From NCBI RefSeq assembly GCF_008369165.1, contig NZ_VOBA01000001.1, forward strand, positions 682,001-746,000: a stretch of DNA of 64,000 nt. Reading direction: 5' to 3'. Positions 61,443 to 64,000 of this stretch are shown here, in pieces. How positions within the stretch are numbered: position 1 is the stretch's first letter; every line of letters starts with the position of its first letter. The notes below the pieces were generated by a model. It made no database searches. It was not told where the DNA came from and saw only the letters and a program-made list of their open reading frames with translations. The DNA comes from Dietzia sp. ANT_WB102. Lineage in GTDB: Bacteria > Actinomycetota > Actinomycetes > Mycobacteriales > Mycobacteriaceae. The position numbers were made by a program, and so were the translations under genes.

Positions 61443-62669
61443 TCAGTCCGCGTGATTACCGGGCACGATAAGTACACCGAGGTCACGGCTTATGACCGCG
61501 AGCTCCAGCTCGGCCAGAGTCTTGGCGTTCCGAAGATCTGCGCCAATGGTCTGGCGGATCGTGTCCAGCCGGTAATAGACCGTGTTGGTGTGCACGGACA
61601 GGGCCGTGGCGGCCGCACCGACGTTACCGCCGTGTTCCCACAGCGCGCGGCCCGTGGCCTCCCATTCGATGCGGTTCCTCGAGTCCGTCATGAGCAACCG
61701 AGTCCACTCGGGTAGGTCCGCCCACTGGAGAGCCGCCTGCATCGCCGCGACCTGCAACAACGTCATCTGGTTGAAGTCGTTGACGGGGTGGGCGGCGGTG
61801 GCCGCACGAAGGGCCCTCTCCGCCTGGTCGCGAGCCCCCGACAAGTCAGAGCGGGCGGGCATGGCGCGGCTGATGCCGACGCGCAGGGGACTGTGCGGTG
61901 GAAGCGACTCGATCGCTAGGTCAGAACGCCCGCCGGGCGCGGACACCACCGCCAGTAGCGCCCCCGCGACCATGGTCCACGGCACCTCCGCCCGGGTCGC
62001 CATCCGGAGGTTTCGGAGCAGCCTGCTGTAGTCGGCCACTACTTCGACACTGGCGTCCGGCCCCGCATCGGGGAGCCGGCATAACATGACGACGACCTCG
62101 GGGTGGAGGACGCCCAGATCGCGCAGCGCCCGCTCCGTCTGTTCCGGCGGCGCGCCGCGGACGAGCCGATCGACCTGCGCTCGCACGGCCATGGCAGCGT
62201 GGACCCGCTCCTCCTGCGAGGCGGCGAAAAATGTGTCGGTGATCTGCTCGACATAGTGATCAGCGAACTCCAGGTACCTCGACCACAAGTCGACAGCAAC
62301 ACCGCCGGGGGAGAACTCTTCTGCGTACTCCTCGGTGAGCCATCTCCACAGCTCGTGACCCGACACCCGCCACGCGCCGAGGATTGCGTTCGCGGGCAAT
62401 CCTTGCCGGGCCCGCTCGCCCGCGAGTTGCAACACTCGGAGGCCCTGCGCGGGCTCGTCGGTCGAGACAAGGTGGGCGAATTCCCTGAGCACCTCCTCGA
62501 CAACCGACGCGAGTTCGTCCCCATGACCGAGCTCGCGCCACTGTTGGTAAACGGGGATCTGGTTCTCGATCACACGCGCGAACTGGCGCGCGAGGCTCGG
62601 AGCCTCGCGCGCCAGACGACCGGCGATCGTCATCGGATGAGATTGCTCAGACCCTGGGGACACGACCAC
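61443..62669 (-). CDS. PucR/CdaR-type transcriptional regulator
   Basis: A 408-residue regulator. The C-terminal helix-turn-helix (WEHGGNVGAAATALSVHTNT, VYYRLDTIRQTIGADLR) is of the PucR class; the N-terminal part is a helical sensory domain (about 10-160) and the centre a GGDEF-like domain of CdaR proteins. The start is GTG at 62669 or 62663, or ATG at 62633; no decisive ribosome-binding site. It follows an enoyl-CoA hydratase on the same strand and probably regulates this operon. Confidence 0.88.
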   Translation of the reverse strand: MVVSPGSEQSHPMTIAGRLAREAPSLARQFARVIENQIPVYQQWRELGHGDELASVVEEVLREFAHLVSTDEPAQGLRVLQLAGERARQGLPANAILGAWRVSGHELWRWLTEEYAEEFSPGGVAVDLWSRYLEFADHYVEQITDTFFAASQEERVHAAMAVRAQVDRLVRGAPPEQTERALRDLGVLHPEVVVMLCRLPDAGPDASVEVVADYSRLLRNLRMATRAEVPWTMVAGALLAVVSAPGGRSDLAIESLPPHSPLRVGISRAMPARSDLSGARDQAERALRAATAAHPVNDFNQMTLLQVAAMQAALQWADLPEWTRLLMTDSRNRIEWEATGRALWEHGGNVGAAATALSVHTNTVYYRLDTIRQTIGADLRNAKTLAELELAVISRDLGVLIVPGNHAD

Positions 62670-62672
62670 CCT

Positions 62673-63446
62673 TCACCGAGAATCACCGACGATCCTTTCA
62701 GCGTACGCATCCATCACCGCGCGGGACTCGGCGTCCATCGTGGCCAAGACCAGCGAACTCAGGTCGCTGCGCTGCCCGTCGAGCAACGCCCGACCGGCCT
62801 CCTCCAGCCGCGAGACCGTTTCCTGGAGAAGGAATGCCGGACGAGTGGCGACCCTGGCCGCCACATCACGGACAGTGGTAGGTAGGTCGTCGTTAGCGAC
62901 TACCTCGGTGATCAGGCCGCTGGTGCGCGCTTCGTCGGCGCCCATCCGTCGTCCGGTGAGCACCAGGTCTGCGGTTCGGGTGATTCCGAGGTAGCGGGCC
63001 ACAGTCGGTAGGCCGCCCATCGAGAACGGGATGCCGAAGTCCAGCTCCGGGACGCTGAACTTCGCGCCGGTCGAGGCGTATCGCAGTTCACACATCGTGG
63101 CCAGCACGAGTCCTGCGCCGACGCAGTGACCGTGCACCTGGGCGATCTTTACCACCGGCATCGCGGCAAATGCCTCGAGCGTCCGCTGGAGGCGCGCATG
63201 CCCGGCCACCTTCTCGGCCACCGACATCTCGGCCTCGGTTGATGCGGCGCCGACGTCGGCGCCTGCGCAGAACGCGCGGCCGCTCCCGCGGACCACGACG
63301 ACTCGAACATCGCCGCAGGTGCTGAGGGGCACAACTCGTTCAACGAGCTCTGTGGCCAATTCGTCGTTGATCGCGTTGAGGCTGTCCGGGCGGTTCAGCG
63401 TCACCCAGGCGACCCCGTCCACGACCTCGATCTCCAGCGCGCTCAT
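62673..63446 (-). CDS. Enoyl-CoA hydratase/isomerase (crotonase)
   Basis: A 257-residue crotonase. The oxyanion block is GSGRAFCAGADVGAAST and the second is HGHCVGAGLVLATMCELRYA, followed by VPELDFGIPFSMGGLPT. It overlaps the MFS transporter by 4 bp (ATGA), so these two and the PucR-type gene form one operon, perhaps for uptake and CoA-dependent breakdown of an acid. Confidence 0.9.
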   Translation of the reverse strand: MSALEIEVVDGVAWVTLNRPDSLNAINDELATELVERVVPLSTCGDVRVVVVRGSGRAFCAGADVGAASTEAEMSVAEKVAGHARLQRTLEAFAAMPVVKIAQVHGHCVGAGLVLATMCELRYASTGAKFSVPELDFGIPFSMGGLPTVARYLGITRTADLVLTGRRMGADEARTSGLITEVVANDDLPTTVRDVAARVATRPAFLLQETVSRLEEAGRALLDGQRSDLSSLVLATMDAESRAVMDAYAERIVGDSR

Positions 63447-64000
63447 CGGGCCACCTCACTCACCGTGGTTGGCTCGCAGGAGGGCGAGGTCGCTTCGCGG
63501 GTCAGTCCATCCCGCAACCGGACGCGGCTGGTCTCCGGGACCTTGAGAACTGTGACAACGCCCAGGGCGGCGATGGCCATGACGTAATACGCCGGCGCCA
63601 TCGATGAGCCTGTGCTCTCCACTAGGGAGGCAGCGATGAGGGGCGTGGTCCCGCCGAAGATCGCGTATCCGAGGCTGTACGCGACGGCGTGACCGGTGAA
63701 GCGTATGGCGGTGGGGAACAACTCGAGCATCACTACGAAGCCGCCCGACGCGAACACGGCGACGCCGATCGCGATGAGTAGCTGGCCGGCCAGCGCCCCG
63801 CCGAACGTGCCGGTGCCGACGAGCGCGAGCGCCGGGTAGGCCAGCACGAGCAGCCACACGGCGCCAGCCATCATCATCGGCTTGCGGCCGCGGGTATCGC
63901 ATATGGTGGCGAACACCGGCAGCAGCACCACGATCGTCAGCACCGCGAGCGAGTTGGTGATGAGCGCTGTGGTCGGGGACATCTCCGTGATCTGGACCAT
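63443..64000 (-). CDS. MFS transporter, metabolite/H+ symporter type (partial)
   Basis: The C-terminal 185 residues of a major facilitator transporter; its 5' end lies beyond the window, so the ATG at 64000 is probably internal. The loop motif DTRGRKPMM and the segments LELFPTAIRFTGHAVAYSLG and GYAIFGGTTPLIAASLVES are typical of the MHS (ProP/ShiA-like) subfamily. About five helices are seen, then a polar tail. Translationally coupled to the hydratase. Confidence 0.85.
   Translation of the reverse strand: MVQITEMSPTTALITNSLAVLTIVVLLPVFATICDTRGRKPMMMAGAVWLLVLAYPALALVGTGTFGGALAGQLLIAIGVAVFASGGFVVMLELFPTAIRFTGHAVAYSLGYAIFGGTTPLIAASLVESTGSSMAPAYYVMAIAALGVVTVLKVPETSRVRLRDGLTREATSPSCEPTTVSEVAR

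Overview
The window is 64 kb of very GC-rich chromosomal DNA from a mycolic-acid actinobacterium (order Mycobacteriales). Dietzia is my best guess, from recall and not from a search. The block ino1-padR-DUF5318 gene-ponA-GT87-rpsF-ssb-rplI-dnaB (37.7-52.9 kb) has the gene order of the Mycobacterium tuberculosis region Rv0046c-Rv0058, which lies close to oriC. The dnaB gene carries a mini-intein, and an LpqY/SugABC-like sugar importer and a putative F420-type oxidoreductase also fit this group. No rRNA, phage, CRISPR array or intact insertion sequence was seen.

Layout. 0-3.6 kb: a marR regulator divergent from an alpha/beta hydrolase, then a Tat-exported PhoX phosphatase. 3.8-8.7 kb: an ABC sugar importer (ATPase, lipoprotein, two permeases, small membrane protein). 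8.7-18 kb: a putative F420-type oxidoreductase and an acyl-CoA/aldehyde catabolic cluster with an MpaB-type oxygenase and a GntR/FCD regulator. 18-23.8 kb: three overlapping genes for a GCS2-ATP-grasp fusion ligase, an S9 peptidase and an M20 amidohydrolase. 24-33.7 kb: a compact selenium island with selD, tRNA-Sec, selA, selB, and a formate dehydrogenase (NrfD-type subunit, Fe-S subunit, selenocysteine catalytic subunit) whose in-frame UGA is followed by a bacterial SECIS-like hairpin. 33.9-37 kb: a membrane protein, a heme-oxygenase-like diiron enzyme, a CDGSH protein and a HemK-like methyltransferase. 37-44.5 kb: a lipoprotein, inositol phosphate synthase with PadR, penicillin-binding protein and GT87 glycosyltransferase. 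44.5-49 kb: a large nSTAND NTPase/WD40 protein divergent from an orphan LuxR-type HTH. 49-53 kb: rpsF-ssb-rplI (rpsR is missing), a DnaA-box cluster, and dnaB with a class 3 mini-intein. 53-61.4 kb: an accessory stretch of unknown and membrane genes with at least two decayed genes, an alkyl sulfatase scar and a DUF2231-Rieske remnant. 61.4-64 kb: a PucR-type regulator, an enoyl-CoA hydratase and a truncated MFS transporter.

The clearest integrated system is the selenium island: SelD makes selenophosphate, SelA charges the adjacent tRNA-Sec, SelB delivers it, and the only selenoprotein recognised here is the neighbouring formate dehydrogenase. Its oddities are that selA has no canonical start codon in a plausible place and that the catalytic subunit lacks a visible Tat signal. 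The most open-ended candidate system is the ligase-peptidase-amidohydrolase operon at 18-23.8 kb. A small family of related intergenic repeats (17.03, 23.9 and 44.4 kb) links otherwise unrelated loci.
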